64,000 bases of DNA from Nocardia elegans NBRC 108235. Lineage in GTDB: Bacteria; Actinomycetota; Actinomycetes; Mycobacteriales; Mycobacteriaceae. Location: NCBI RefSeq assembly GCF_001612845.1, contig NZ_BDBF01000017.1, positions 98,058 to 162,057 of the forward strand. The letters are read 5' to 3'. Numbering within the stretch: position 1 is the stretch's first letter; every line of letters begins with the position of its first letter. Both the position numbers and the translations under genes were made by a program. The notes under the pieces are model-generated. The model made no database searches and was not told where the DNA came from. It saw nothing but the letters and a program-made list of their open reading frames with translations. Positions 45,830 through 56,415 of this stretch are shown piece after piece.

Positions 45830-47923
45830 GTGACAGATACGGACCTGCTCGCGACACCCGGGGTGGACACTGCAAATCCCTCGGACGGCCGCGAAAGTGA
45901 CTCCGGACAGATTTCGAAGATGAGCGAACACACCGACGTCGCACGATCGGGGCTGACTGGAATGTTGTTGCCGCAGTTGCGTGCGCTTGCCGGAGAGCTC
46001 GGTATCCGAGGCACATCCGGAATGCGTAAGGGCGATCTCATCGCCGCCATCAAGGAAAATCAGGCTTCCGCCGGCGCCGGCAAGTCCGCGCGTGGTGGCC
46101 GGGGTGATGCGAAATCCGCCGAAGCGGACGCGGGCGCCGAGCCCGCCGCGAAGTCCGCGTCGAATGCCGGCGCTGCGACCGAATCCGGCGCGGCGGCGAA
46201 GACGGACTCCCCCCAGACCTCCGAGAACGCCGCCGAGTCCACCGGCAAGGGCCGCGCCAAGAACGATGCGCCGAAGGGCACCCGCAACGGTGCCGCGCGC
46301 GGTCAGCAGCAGACTCTCGACGGTGTCGGCACCGAGAACGCGTCCGCCAAGGCGGAAACCGCGGAATCGGCTGCGCGCCCGGCCGATTCGGGTGACGAGT
46401 CCGGCCGTGACGGCGGCCAGCGTGGCCGCGGCCGCCAGCGTCGTGGCCGCGACCAGCGTGGCGAGGGCGGCGACAACCGTGGCGACAACCGCGGTGGTGA
46501 GGCTCGCGCCGAAACCAAGACCGAACCGAAGGCCGAGGGCGGCGACGCCAAGGCGGATCAGGAGTCGGGCGATCGTCGCCGCGACCGCAACCAGTCCGGC
46601 GGTCAGAACCAGGCCGGCCAGAACGGCGCCGCCCGCGGTGGCGACCGTGGCGGAGACCGTGGTGGCGACGACGAGGAAGGTGGGCGCGGGCGCCGCGGCC
46701 GCCGGTTCCGGGAGCGCCGTCGTGGCGGGCGTGACCGTGAGGGCGGCGAGGGCCGCGAGGTCGAGATTCGCGAGGACGACGTCCTGCAGCCGGTCGCCGG
46801 CATTCTCGACGTGCTGGACAACTACGCGTTCGTCCGCACCTCCGGCTACCTGGCCGGCCCGAACGACGTCTACGTGTCGATGAACCTGGTGCGCAAGAAC
46901 GGCCTGCGCCGCGGCGACGCGATCACCGGTGCGGTGCGTGCTCCGCGCGAGGGCGAACAGGGCAACCAGCGGCAGAAGTTCGATCCGCTGGTGCGGCTGG
47001 ACACGGTCAACGGCTCGGATGTCGAATCCGCCCGCCGCCGGCCGGAATTCAACAAGCTCACCCCGCTGTACCCCAACCAGCGGCTGCGGCTCGAGACCAC
47101 GCCGAACAAGCTGACGACTCGCGTGATCGATCTGATCATGCCGATCGGTAAGGGTCAGCGTGCGCTGATCGTGTCGCCGCCCAAGGCGGGTAAGACCACG
47201 ATCCTGCAGGACATCGCGAACGCGATCGCCACCAACAACCCCGAGTGCTACCTGATGGTGGTGCTGGTGGACGAGCGTCCCGAAGAGGTCACCGATATGC
47301 AGCGCTCGGTGCGCGGCGAGGTGATCGCCTCCACGTTCGACCGTCCGCCGAGCGACCACACCTCGGTCGCCGAGCTCGCCATCGAGCGGGCCAAGCGCCT
47401 GGTCGAGATGGGTCAGGACGTCGTCGTGCTGCTCGACTCGATCACCCGGCTGGGTCGTGCGTACAACAACTCCTCGCCGGCCTCCGGTCGCATCCTGTCC
47501 GGTGGTGTGGACTCGACCGCGCTCTACCCGCCCAAGCGGTTCCTCGGCGCGGCCCGCAACATCGAGAACGGCGGCTCGCTGACCATCATCGCCACCGCCA
47601 TGGTGGAGACCGGTTCCACCGGTGACACGGTGATCTTCGAGGAGTTCAAGGGCACCGGTAACGCCGAGCTCAAGCTCGATCGCAAGATCGCCGAGCGCCG
47701 CGTGTTCCCGGCCGTCGACATCAACCCGTCCAGCACCCGCCACGACGAGCTGCTGATGTCGCCCGACGAGATGGCGGTCATCCACAAGCTGCGCCGGGTG
47801 CTCTCGGGCCTCGATTCGCAGCAGGCGATCGACCTGCTCATCGACCGTTTGAAGAAGTCGAAGAGCAACGTCGAATTCCTGATGACGGTCTCGAAGACCG
47901 CGCCGGGCGCCTTGGACGAATAG
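45830..47923 (+). CDS. rho: Transcription termination factor Rho with long Arg/Gly-rich insert
   Basis: The 697-residue hexameric helicase ends transcription at Rho-dependent sites. An N-terminal helical domain (LLPQLRALAGELGIRGTSGM, about residues 45-64) is followed by a disordered insert of about 230 residues, first Ala/Lys-rich, then Arg/Gly/Asp-rich. The RNA-binding domain starts near 312 and the ATPase has the P-loop SPPKAGKTTI near 446. E. coli Rho has 419 residues, so the excess is all in this insert, as in other actinobacteria. The GTG at 45830 follows AAAGGA. Confidence 0.96.
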   Translation: MTDTDLLATPGVDTANPSDGRESDSGQISKMSEHTDVARSGLTGMLLPQLRALAGELGIRGTSGMRKGDLIAAIKENQASAGAGKSARGGRGDAKSAEADAGAEPAAKSASNAGAATESGAAAKTDSPQTSENAAESTGKGRAKNDAPKGTRNGAARGQQQTLDGVGTENASAKAETAESAARPADSGDESGRDGGQRGRGRQRRGRDQRGEGGDNRGDNRGGEARAETKTEPKAEGGDAKADQESGDRRRDRNQSGGQNQAGQNGAARGGDRGGDRGGDDEEGGRGRRGRRFRERRRGGRDREGGEGREVEIREDDVLQPVAGILDVLDNYAFVRTSGYLAGPNDVYVSMNLVRKNGLRRGDAITGAVRAPREGEQGNQRQKFDPLVRLDTVNGSDVESARRRPEFNKLTPLYPNQRLRLETTPNKLTTRVIDLIMPIGKGQRALIVSPPKAGKTTILQDIANAIATNNPECYLMVVLVDERPEEVTDMQRSVRGEVIASTFDRPPSDHTSVAELAIERAKRLVEMGQDVVVLLDSITRLGRAYNNSSPASGRILSGGVDSTALYPPKRFLGAARNIENGGSLTIIATAMVETGSTGDTVIFEEFKGTGNAELKLDRKIAERRVFPAVDINPSSTRHDELLMSPDEMAVIHKLRRVLSGLDSQQAIDLLIDRLKKSKSNVEFLMTVSKTAPGALDE

Positions 47924-48434
47924 GAGAGCAGTACATCTCTCCGTGCCCGGTGCGCACCCGCAGGTGCCGCTCGGCTCGCGATAATGCGGCCCCGCTTCGG
48001 CGGGGCCGCATTGCTGTCTGCGGTAACCGTGCACGTCGATGATCGCGTCGCCGGTCGGCGCGTGGCGGGGCCGGCGAATAGAACAGCAGGCCGATCACCG
48101 CGGCGCCGGTGATCAGGCAGATCAGAATCAGGGCGGTGACGCCGGTGATGGACCCGGTGGAGACCGAGGTCGCGGCGAATTCGTAGGGCCGATCCGGTCC
48201 GGCGGGCGTCGCGACGGTCGCGCGGGGCGGGGTGCCGGAGGCGGTCAGCCACCCGGTGACGACGAGTGCGCCCAGCGTGGCCAATACGGTCGCCGCGCCG
48301 ATTTCCTTCGCATGTCCGTGGCCCGGCACCGGGTGGATGGTGCGGTCTCCGAGGCGGCGGTCTCCGGGGCGGGGCTCGCCGACGGCCGGGGCGCGCGATC
48401 TCCTACTCGCCCCCCGCGCGGTGTGGAAATTCAC
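47838..48434 (-). CDS. Possible two-helix membrane protein antisense to the rho 3' end
   Basis: The frame encodes 198 residues with two convincing membrane helices, ATVLATLGALVVTGWLTA (about residues 48-65) and ITGVTALILICLITGAAVIG (about 93-112). After the second helix the sequence is Arg-rich and low in complexity, and it runs across the rho terminator hairpin and 86 bases into rho. The real protein may therefore be shorter, or the 3' part a chance extension. The GTG start at 48434 has no clear ribosome-binding site. I do not recognise a family. Confidence 0.42.
   Translation of the reverse strand: MNFHTARGASRRSRAPAVGEPRPGDRRLGDRTIHPVPGHGHAKEIGAATVLATLGALVVTGWLTASGTPPRATVATPAGPDRPYEFAATSVSTGSITGVTALILICLITGAAVIGLLFYSPAPPRADRRRDHRRARLPQTAMRPRRSGAALSRAERHLRVRTGHGEMYCSPIRPRRPARSSRPSSGIRRCSSTSSNGR
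47983..48012 (+). terminator. Hairpin terminator after rho
   Basis: A perfect 13-base stem (AATGCGGCCCCGC / GCGGGGCCGCATT) closes a TTCG tetraloop 60 bases after the rho stop. It is symmetric enough to work in both directions. There is no long T-run. Confidence 0.72.
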
Positions 48435-48795
48435 TGCTGTCCTCGGATCGTCGGTTCGATTGCCATGGGTCTTCTTCCTGCACCGAATCTACGAACAAAG
48501 GTGTTCATATTCCCGAGTAGCCGACTACTCGTTTTCAGGGTGGCTCGAGAATCGCGAGTACGCGTGCCGTCACTTCCTTGGGGTGTGCGGCCTTCCGGGG
48601 CGCGCCGATGCCGGAACAAATCCGGTGCGGGGTGCGTTGTGAGTGCGTATCGGCGGTTCTGGCATACTGGACCGTCGGTGCGTCTGCGATCGGCAGACCA
48701 TCCCGCCTAGTCGGTTCCGGTTCACGTCCAGCACGGCAGCACGGCAGATACAGCCGTGGGCCGGGGCGACCCGGGGCCAGATCGAGAGGACACCC
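48435..48795. other. Intergenic region upstream of rpmE
   Basis: I find no supported gene in these 361 bases. A small perfect hairpin, CGAGTAG-CCGA-CTACTCG followed by TTTT, is at 48514-48531 and could be a weak terminator or an operator. CATACT at 48663-48668 is a possible -10 for rpmE. Confidence 0.4.
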
Positions 48796-49032
48796 ATGAA
48801 GGCAGGAATCCACCCGGCATACGTGCCGACCACCGTTGTCTGCGGTTGCGGCAACACCTTCCAGACTCACAGCACCAAGGAGTCGGGCCACATCACCGTC
48901 GAGGTCTGCTCGCAGTGCCACCCGTTCTACACGGGCAAGCAGAAGATCCTCGACACCGGCGGTCGCGTCGCCCGCTTCGAGGCCCGCTACGGCAAGCGCG
49001 CCAAGAAGGCCGAGGGTTCGGAAGCCAAGTAG
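48796..49032 (+). CDS. rpmE: 50S ribosomal protein L31 (zinc-binding form)
   Basis: The 78-residue protein is the zinc-containing type of L31. The metal ligands are in VVCGCGNTF and [12 protein letters not shown]. It sits on the ribosome's central bridge. Presence of all cysteines means it is the form made when zinc is sufficient; a cysteine-free paralog, if any, is elsewhere. The ATG at 48796 follows GAGAGGACACCC. Confidence 0.97.
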   Translation: MKAGIHPAYVPTTVVCGCGNTFQTHSTKESGHITVEVCSQCHPFYTGKQKILDTGGRVARFEARYGKRAKKAEGSEAK

Positions 49033-49122
49033 CTGCCCCGCCAACGCCCGTCCTGCATTCGCAGGCCGGGCGTTGGTGCGTTTATAGGTGACCGAAAGCT
49101 CCCAGCAGGAGGCATAACCGCC

Positions 49123-50205
49123 ATGGCCGACAAGATCACGGCCCCATCCGCCATCGACGACATTCTCGCCGAGCACGCCGGCCTGGAAACCCAGCTGTCG
49201 GATCCGGCGCTGCACAACAATCCCGGTGAGGCCCGTCGCGTCGGTAAGCGGTTCGCCGAATTGGCGCCGATCATGTCGACCTACACCAAGCTCACCGCGG
49301 CACGCGACGATCTGGCCGCGGCCCGGGAGCTGGCAACCGACGACTCGTCCTTCGCAGCCGAGGTGCCCGGCCTCGAACAGCAGGTCGAGGAACTGGAGAA
49401 GACGCTCACCGATCTGCTCGCCCCCCGCGATCCGCACGATGCCGACGATGTCGTGCTCGAGGTGAAGTCGGGGGAGGGCGGCGAGGAGTCGGCCCTGTTC
49501 GCCTCCGATCTGGCCCGCATGTACATCCGCTACGCCGAACGGCACGGCTGGAAGGTCGAAGTACTCGACGCCAACGTGTCCGACCTGGGTGGATACAAGG
49601 AGGCGACGCTGTCGATCAAGAGCCGCGAGCCCAGTCGCGACGGCGTCTGGTCCCGGCTGAAGTTCGAGGGCGGGGTCCATCGCGTGCAGCGCGTACCGGT
49701 CACGGAATCGCAGGGGCGCATCCACACCTCGGCGGCCGGCGTGCTGATCTACCCCGAACCCGACGAGGTCGAACAGGTCCAGATCGACGAATCCGATCTG
49801 CGCATCGACGTCTACCGCTCCTCCGGCAAGGGCGGCCAGGGCGTCAACACCACCGACTCCGCGGTCCGCATCACGCACCTGCCCACGGGCATCGTCGTGA
49901 CCTGCCAGAACGAACGCTCGCAGCTGCAGAACAAGATCCGCGCGATGCAGGTGCTCTCGGCGCGGTTGCAGAGCCTGGCCGAGGAACAGGCCGAGGCCGA
50001 CGCGGCCGCGGGCCGCGCGTCACAGATCCGCACGGTCGACCGCTCCGAGCGCATCCGCACCTACAACTTCCCCGAGAACCGCATCACCGACCACCGCATC
50101 GGCTTCAAGGCCCACAATCTGGATTCGGTGCTGGACGGCGAACTGGACGCGCTGCTGGACGCTCTGGGCGAAGCCGATCGCACCGCCCGGCTCGCGGCGG
50201 AATGA
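49123..50205 (+). CDS. prfA: Peptide chain release factor 1
   Basis: The 360-residue factor ends translation at UAA and UAG codons. The universal GGQ motif is at residues about 237-239 ([14 protein letters not shown]) and the codon-recognition domain lies before it around [17 protein letters not shown]. The ATG at 49123 is preceded by GCAGGAGGC. Its last bases overlap the start of prmC, the methyltransferase that modifies the GGQ glutamine. Confidence 0.97.
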   Translation: MADKITAPSAIDDILAEHAGLETQLSDPALHNNPGEARRVGKRFAELAPIMSTYTKLTAARDDLAAARELATDDSSFAAEVPGLEQQVEELEKTLTDLLAPRDPHDADDVVLEVKSGEGGEESALFASDLARMYIRYAERHGWKVEVLDANVSDLGGYKEATLSIKSREPSRDGVWSRLKFEGGVHRVQRVPVTESQGRIHTSAAGVLIYPEPDEVEQVQIDESDLRIDVYRSSGKGGQGVNTTDSAVRITHLPTGIVVTCQNERSQLQNKIRAMQVLSARLQSLAEEQAEADAAAGRASQIRTVDRSERIRTYNFPENRITDHRIGFKAHNLDSVLDGELDALLDALGEADRTARLAAE

Positions 50206-51104
50206 TGCCGGACCCGGGCGAGTCGGGCAAGCACCGGCTGCCGCTGCGACCCGCGATCGTCGACGCGGCCCGCACGCTCGCGGCGGCCGGGGTGCACAGC
50301 CCGCAGATCGACGCGGAATTCCTGGCCGGCTTCGTCCTCGAGGTCGAGCGTTCGCGCCTGGCGCTGATCCCGACGGTCACCCCGGAACAGCTCGCACGGT
50401 TCCACAAACTGGTGGCCCGCCGGGCCGAGCGGGTGCCGCTGCAGCACTTGACCGGCGCGGCCTCCATGGGTGAGGTGGATCTGGCGGTGGGCCCCGGCGT
50501 CTTCATCCCCCGACCGGAGACCGAGCTGATCTTCGCGTGGGCGCTGGCCCAGCTCGAGGCGGCGGGCCACGAGCACCCCCCGATCGTCGTCGACCTGTGC
50601 ACCGGATCGGGCGCGCTGGCCCTGGCGATCGCCAACGCCCGTCCCGACGCCGAGGTGCACGCGGTCGAAATCGACGCCACCGCAAGGCAATGGGCGCAGC
50701 GCAACGTCGATCGGCAAGCGGCGCAGGGAGATACGCCGATCGTTCTGCATGCCGGCGATGTCACCGACGCGCACGTGCTGGCCGAGCTGGACGGCCGCGT
50801 CGACGTCGTGGTCGCCAACCCGCCCTACATCCCCACCGGCGCACGGCTGGATCCCGAAGTGGCCGAACACGATCCGCATCTCGCGCTGTTCGGCGGCCCG
50901 GACGGACTCGAGGTGATCGCCCCCATGGTCGCCACCATCGCGCGGCTGCTGCGGCCCGAGGGCGTGACCGCCGTCGAACACGACGACTCGCACGGTGCCC
51001 AGGTCGCGGCGTTGTTCGCCGGGCATGGCGGATTCTCCGACATCGTCGAACATCCGGATCTGGCCGGCCGGCCGCGCTTCGTCGCCGCCCGTCGCACTCG
51101 CTGA
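50202..51104 (+). CDS. prmC: Release factor glutamine methyltransferase
   Basis: This 300-residue SAM-dependent enzyme methylates the GGQ glutamine of release factors. The catalytic NPPY motif is at residues 206-209 ([11 protein letters not shown]), the SAM loop is [15 protein letters not shown] near 130, and PRPETE appears near 105. The ATG at 50202 overlaps the prfA stop, so the modifying enzyme and its substrate are made together. Confidence 0.96.
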   Translation: MMPDPGESGKHRLPLRPAIVDAARTLAAAGVHSPQIDAEFLAGFVLEVERSRLALIPTVTPEQLARFHKLVARRAERVPLQHLTGAASMGEVDLAVGPGVFIPRPETELIFAWALAQLEAAGHEHPPIVVDLCTGSGALALAIANARPDAEVHAVEIDATARQWAQRNVDRQAAQGDTPIVLHAGDVTDAHVLAELDGRVDVVVANPPYIPTGARLDPEVAEHDPHLALFGGPDGLEVIAPMVATIARLLRPEGVTAVEHDDSHGAQVAALFAGHGGFSDIVEHPDLAGRPRFVAARRTR

Positions 51105-51162
51105 CGCGCGGATTGCCGAGAATTTGCGCGAAGCCGGGCAACGTGCCGTGAGACACATTCAA

Positions 51163-51168
51163 TAGACT
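51163..51168 (+). promoter_or_regulatory. -10 element TAGACT, leaderless-type promoter
   Basis: TAGACT ends seven bases before the GTG of the threonylcarbamoyl-AMP synthase gene. No ribosome-binding site lies between them, which fits a leaderless mRNA. Confidence 0.45.
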
Positions 51169-51175
51169 CACCGCC

Positions 51176-51841
51176 GTGAGTACCGTCTACGACTGCTCCG
51201 ATCCCGATTCTCGTGCCGCCGGATTGACCGCCGCGCGGACCACCTTGAAATCCGGACGGCTGGCCGTCATCCCTACCGATACGGTCTACGGAATCGCCGC
51301 GGACGCGTTCGATTCCACGGCTGTGGCCGGTCTGCTGGCGGCCAAGCGGCGCGGGCGCGACATGCCCGTGCCCGTGCTGGTGGGCTCGTGGAACACCATC
51401 GACGGACTCGTCTTCTCCGTGCAGCCGCAGGCACGGGATCTGATCCGCGCCTTCTGGCCGGGCGGGCTGAGCCTGGTCGTGCAGCAGGCGCCCTCGCTGG
51501 CCTGGGATCTCGGCGACGCCCGGGGCACGGTGATGTTGCGCATGCCGCTGCACCCGATCGCGCTGGAACTGCTGCGCGAGGTCGGCCCGATGGCCGTATC
51601 GAGCGCGAACGTCTCCGGGCAGCCGCCCGCCACGACGGTCACCGAGGCGCGACACCAGCTCGGGAACCAGGTCGGCGTCTACCTCGACGGCGGCCCGGCC
51701 GAACACGGCGTGCCCTCCACGATCGTGGACCTGACCGGCGACCGCCCGCGGGTGCTGCGGGCCGGCGCGGTGACCGTCGCGCAGGTCGCCGAGGTGCTGG
51801 GCATGGCGCCGGACGAACTCTCGCCCGAGACCACCCGCTGA
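51176..51841 (+). CDS. L-threonylcarbamoyladenylate synthase (Sua5/YrdC/YwlC)
   Basis: The 221-residue enzyme makes threonylcarbamoyl-AMP from threonine, bicarbonate and ATP, the first step of t6A modification of ANN-reading tRNAs. The YrdC fold is seen in RLAVIPTDTVYGIAADAF, LAAKRRGRDMPVPVLV and MAVSSANVSGQPPATT. It lacks the extra Sua5 C-terminal domain. It has its own likely promoter and precedes wecA by 11 bases. Confidence 0.93.
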   Translation: MSTVYDCSDPDSRAAGLTAARTTLKSGRLAVIPTDTVYGIAADAFDSTAVAGLLAAKRRGRDMPVPVLVGSWNTIDGLVFSVQPQARDLIRAFWPGGLSLVVQQAPSLAWDLGDARGTVMLRMPLHPIALELLREVGPMAVSSANVSGQPPATTVTEARHQLGNQVGVYLDGGPAEHGVPSTIVDLTGDRPRVLRAGAVTVAQVAEVLGMAPDELSPETTR

Positions 51842-51852
51842 CGGCCTGGTAG

Positions 51853-53004
51853 ATGGTTTTCAGTCAGGGTGCGGTCGTCCCGCTGCGCGAGCTGCTTCTG
51901 GTGCTGCTCGTGTCCGCGGTGGTGACGATGTTGTCCACCGGCGGAATTCGCGTGCTGGCCATCGGTTTCGGCGCCATCGCGGTGCCACGCGATCGTGATG
52001 TGCATCTCGAGCCGATTCCCCGCATGGGCGGGGTCGGCATCTATCTGGGCGTACTGGCCGCGGTGCTGTTCGCCCACCAGCTGCCGGCGCTGCGCCGCGG
52101 TTTCGACTACCCGCGCGACATTCCGGCCGTGCTGGTCGCGGGCACGCTGATCGTCCTGGTCGGCATCGTCGACGACCGCTGGGGCCTGGACGCGCTGACG
52201 AAGTTCGTGGGCCAGATCTCGGCCGCCGGGGCGATGGCCGTGATGGGCCTGAGCTGGGTGGCCATCTACAACCCGTTCAGCAACACCACGGTCGTGCTCG
52301 ACCAGCTGCAGGGCTGGGTGGTCACGGTGGCCATCACCGTCACCATGATCAACGCGATGAACTTCGTGGACGGCCTCGACGGTCTCGCGGCCGGGCTGGG
52401 GCTGATCGCCGCGGCGGCGGTCTTCGTGTTCACCGTGGGTTTGCTCTACCAGCAGGGCGGTGCCACCGACGGCTATCCGCCTGCCCTGCTGGCCGCGGCG
52501 CTGGCGGGCGGATGTCTGGGATTTCTGCCACACAATTTCCACCCGGCGCGAATATTCATGGGCGATTCCGGCTCGATGTTGATCGGTTTGATGCTCGCCG
52601 CGGTGTCGACCGGCGCGTCCGGCCGAATTCCGCTCACCGGATACGGGCCGCGCGACATCGTGGGTCTGCTGTCACCGCTGTTGCTGGTGGGAGCGGTGAT
52701 GTTCATTCCGGTATTGGATCTGGTGCTGGCGATCGTGCGTCGCGTGCGCGCGGGTGTGAGTTTCTCCACTCCCGACAAAATGCATTTGCATCACCGTTTG
52801 TTGCAGATCGGCCATTCGCACCGACGCGTGGTGTTGTTGATCTATCTGTGGGTCGGCGTGCTCGCATTCGCGGCCGTCGGAACGTCTTTGATGGACCGTC
52901 GCGTGGTGGTTCTGCTGTTCGCGGCGGGTTTGGTTTTCGCCCTGGTTGTGACGGCCGTCCCATCGCTGCGCGAAGTGGTCGGGCTCCGCGGTCGCCGCAA
53001 GTAA
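51853..53004 (+). CDS. wecA: WecA-type polyprenyl-phosphate GlcNAc-1-phosphate transferase
   Basis: The 383-residue polytopic protein is the equivalent of Rv1302. It should transfer GlcNAc-1-phosphate to decaprenyl phosphate, starting the linker between peptidoglycan and arabinogalactan. Family motifs are IPRMGGVGIYLG, the aspartate pair in NFVDGLDGLAAG near residue 174, IFMGDSGSMLIG near 235, and the histidine loop DKMHLHHRLLQIGHSHR. About 11 membrane helices are visible. It is 11 bases after the upstream stop. Confidence 0.94.
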   Translation: MVFSQGAVVPLRELLLVLLVSAVVTMLSTGGIRVLAIGFGAIAVPRDRDVHLEPIPRMGGVGIYLGVLAAVLFAHQLPALRRGFDYPRDIPAVLVAGTLIVLVGIVDDRWGLDALTKFVGQISAAGAMAVMGLSWVAIYNPFSNTTVVLDQLQGWVVTVAITVTMINAMNFVDGLDGLAAGLGLIAAAAVFVFTVGLLYQQGGATDGYPPALLAAALAGGCLGFLPHNFHPARIFMGDSGSMLIGLMLAAVSTGASGRIPLTGYGPRDIVGLLSPLLLVGAVMFIPVLDLVLAIVRRVRAGVSFSTPDKMHLHHRLLQIGHSHRRVVLLIYLWVGVLAFAAVGTSLMDRRVVVLLFAAGLVFALVVTAVPSLREVVGLRGRRK

Positions 53005-53012
53005 GGAACGGG

Positions 53013-53018
53013 TAAAGT
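53013..53018 (+). promoter_or_regulatory. -10 element TAAAGT, leaderless-type promoter
   Basis: TAAAGT ends eight bases before the GTG of the atpI-like gene, the same arrangement as at argS and the Sua5 gene. Confidence 0.35.
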
Positions 53019-53026
53019 GGCTCGAC

Positions 53027-53479
53027 GTGAGCACGGCACCCGAATTGCACCCCGACGCGCCACTTCGAGCAGCGCTGCGTTACGGCATCGCCGGATTGTG
53101 CGTGCTGGTGGTGGTTTCGGTCGTCGCCGGCTCGATCGTCGCGGGCTGGGCCGGTTTCTGGGGCGCGCTCATCGGATCCGCGATCGGTGGTTTCTTCATT
53201 CTCACCACGGCCGCGCTTGTGCTGTTCAGTGCGAAATTGGATTCCGGCATTCAGGGCATGGTGATGCTGGCGAGCTGGATCGGCAAAATACTGGTCGTGA
53301 TGATCGTGGTCGCGATCTTGCACCAGTTCGATTTCTACAGCCCCGGCACCCTCTTCCTGACCGTCGTAGGCGCGTTGCTGATTGTTCTCGGAGCCGAGAC
53401 GTACGGGCTTCTGCGCCAACGTGTTCCGGTGATCGACCCGCCCGCGGGCTCCGCCGACCAAGATCGTTCGAACGTGTGA
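53027..53479 (+). CDS. atpI: ATP synthase assembly protein I-like membrane protein
   Basis: The 150-residue protein has four membrane helices and matches Rv1303, which always precedes the ATP synthase genes in mycobacteria. It begins PLRAALRYGIAGLCVLVV and has LDSGIQGMVMLASWIGKILV in the middle. AtpI-type proteins help assemble the c-ring. Sequence similarity to classical AtpI is weak, so the role is inferred mainly from position and topology. The start is the GTG at 53027. Confidence 0.82.
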   Translation: MSTAPELHPDAPLRAALRYGIAGLCVLVVVSVVAGSIVAGWAGFWGALIGSAIGGFFILTTAALVLFSAKLDSGIQGMVMLASWIGKILVVMIVVAILHQFDFYSPGTLFLTVVGALLIVLGAETYGLLRQRVPVIDPPAGSADQDRSNV

Positions 53480-53783
53480 ACAAGACCCCCTACACGTTGT
53501 CGTAGATACCTTGGTAAACTCTTTACCGTAAGCATCCGAACCAACGGGGCCGACCGCATCGTCGCCGGTGCGAGAGGTTATGCTTGCTGCCGTGCCGGTC
53601 CTTCGGTGAGAAGATCCGGCCCTGCACCGTCGACGATGTCGCCGACGTACAGACGCCACAGCGGGACTTCCCGCGCAGCTGCTGACGAACTTCGAGCCGA
53701 CCTGAGTCGACCCACCTGATCGTCAATGTCCGATCGAACCGCGAGATGGAACATGTCTCGCGGCCCGAACACGGGAGAGAACG
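53480..53783 (+). promoter_or_regulatory. Promoter/leader region of the ATP synthase operon
   Basis: These 304 bases hold no supported gene. A perfect inverted repeat GGTAAA-CTC-TTTACC lies at 53513-53527. TATGCT at 53579-53584 is a possible -10 element with a poor -35. A ribosome-binding site GGAGAG is at 53773-53778, just before atpB. Confidence 0.5.
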
Positions 53784-54894
<1,111 letters not shown>

Positions 54895-54899
54895 TTCCG

Positions 54900-55454
54900 A
54901 TGAACAGCATGTACTTGCTCGCCGAGAATGCAGAGGACAAGAACCCTCTGATTCCGGAGCCATACGACATCGTCTGGTCGGTGGTGTGCGTTGTCGTCAT
55001 CGGGATCCTGTTCTACAAGTACGTGGTTCCTCGATTGACGAAGGTGCTCGACGAGCGCTCGGAGAAGATCGAAGGCGGCATGGCCAAGGCCGAGGCCGCG
55101 CAGGCCGAGGCGCAGGAAACCCTGCAGCAGTACCAGCAGCAGCTGGCCGAGGCTCGGCTCGAGGCCGCGCGCATCCGTGAGGAAGCGCGTACCCAGGGCC
55201 AGCAGATCCTCGCGCAGCTGCGCTCGGAGGCTCAGGCCGAAGCCGATCGCATCGTCTCCGCCGGTCACGCCCAGCTCGACGCGCAGCGTCAGCAGATCGT
55301 GACCGAGCTCCGGTCCGAGCTCGGCCGCACCGCGGTCGACCTGGCCGAGAAGATCATCGGGCAGTCCGTGGCGGACGAAGCCAAGCAGGCGGCGTCCATC
55401 GATCGGTTCCTCACCGAGCTGGATCAGAAGGCCGGCATCGGGGTCGGAAGGTAA
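54900..55454 (+). CDS. atpF: ATP synthase Fo subunit b
   Basis: The 184-residue stalk protein has one membrane helix ([20 protein letters not shown], about residues 24-43) and a long Gln/Glu/Ala-rich coiled coil that reaches the F1 head. It begins only five bases after the atpE stop. There is no second b-type gene and no b-delta fusion, so two copies of this subunit should form the stalk. Confidence 0.95.
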   Translation: MNSMYLLAENAEDKNPLIPEPYDIVWSVVCVVVIGILFYKYVVPRLTKVLDERSEKIEGGMAKAEAAQAEAQETLQQYQQQLAEARLEAARIREEARTQGQQILAQLRSEAQAEADRIVSAGHAQLDAQRQQIVTELRSELGRTAVDLAEKIIGQSVADEAKQAASIDRFLTELDQKAGIGVGR

Positions 55455-55543
55455 CCTGCGCCTGAGAGGTCTTGTCGGTGACGCAAGTCACCGGCGCCCG
55501 ACCACTCCGGGCCCCGGAATTCAACACAGTGAAAGTGGGAAGC

Positions 55544-56353
55544 ATGTACGCAGCGAGCCGCGAGGCGAGTTCCCGTGCGAGGGAAGCTCTTTCGGCCGCA
55601 CTCACCGGGAGTGACTCCGTCGCCGCCACGACGGGCTCCGAACTGTTCGCCGTAGTCGCCGTGCTCGACGACCAGCGTTCGCTGCGTGTGGCGCTCGCGG
55701 ATAAGTCGGTGTCGAGTTCGGTGCGTGCCGAACTGGCCGAACGCGTTTTCGGCGGCAAGATCAGCGCGGCCACCCAGGCCGTGCTGACCACTGCCGTCGC
55801 CCAGGACTGGTCTCGGACCCGAGATCTGGTCGACACCCTGGTGCTGCTCGGGCAGGAGGCGCTGTTGCGCGCCGCGGCCGACCGCGGACGTATCGACGCC
55901 GTCGAGGACGAGTTGTTCCGGCTGGGCCGCACCGTCGAGGACAACCCGGATCTGGAGCAGGCACTCACCGATCGAGGTAAGCCGGCGGCCGCCAAGCGCG
56001 ACCTGCTGGCGCGGCTGCTCGCCGGGAAGGTCGAAGACGTCACCATGCAGCTGGCCGAGCAGGCGGTCGGCCGGTCGCGCGGTGATGTCGGCGTCGCCTT
56101 CGACCAGCTGTCCGATCTGGCGGCGTCGCTGCGCAAGCAGATCGTCGCGCACGTTCGTTCGGCGACGGCCCTGACGCAGCAGCAGCGGGAGCATCTCGCC
56201 GCATCGCTGCAGCGAATCTACGACAAGCCGGTCACCATCCACGTGCAGGTCGATCCGGCACTGCTGGCCGGTGTCGTCGTGCGCATCGGCGACGACGTCA
56301 TCGACGGCAGCGCCGTCGGCCGACTGCAGCGCCTGCGCCAGGCCCTGGCCTAG
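55544..56353 (+). CDS. atpH: ATP synthase F1 subunit delta
   Basis: The 269-residue delta subunit joins the stalk to the F1 head. [20 protein letters not shown] begins the N-terminal helical domain and the C-terminal signature is [19 protein letters not shown]. It is the ordinary actinobacterial length; mycobacteria instead have a b-delta fusion of about 446 residues. I chose the ATG at 55544 after GTGGGAAGC; the frame extends to 55472 without similarity. Confidence 0.94.
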   Translation: MYAASREASSRAREALSAALTGSDSVAATTGSELFAVVAVLDDQRSLRVALADKSVSSSVRAELAERVFGGKISAATQAVLTTAVAQDWSRTRDLVDTLVLLGQEALLRAAADRGRIDAVEDELFRLGRTVEDNPDLEQALTDRGKPAAAKRDLLARLLAGKVEDVTMQLAEQAVGRSRGDVGVAFDQLSDLAASLRKQIVAHVRSATALTQQQREHLAASLQRIYDKPVTIHVQVDPALLAGVVVRIGDDVIDGSAVGRLQRLRQALA

Positions 56354-56415
56354 CCGAGCCCCCGAGCCCGGCACCCACCCCGACATTCCAGACCACAGCG
56401 AGAGCAGGAAGAACC

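Noticed and set aside
45629..48034. An 801-codon minus-strand frame opposite rho with Ala/Val/Thr-rich segments that look membrane-like.
   Set aside because: The hydrophobic segments are the complement of the Arg/Gly-rich rho insert. No known domain is seen.
48232..48710. Plus-strand open frames between rho and rpmE.
   Set aside because: No similarity, no start signals and heavy overlap with one another in different frames.
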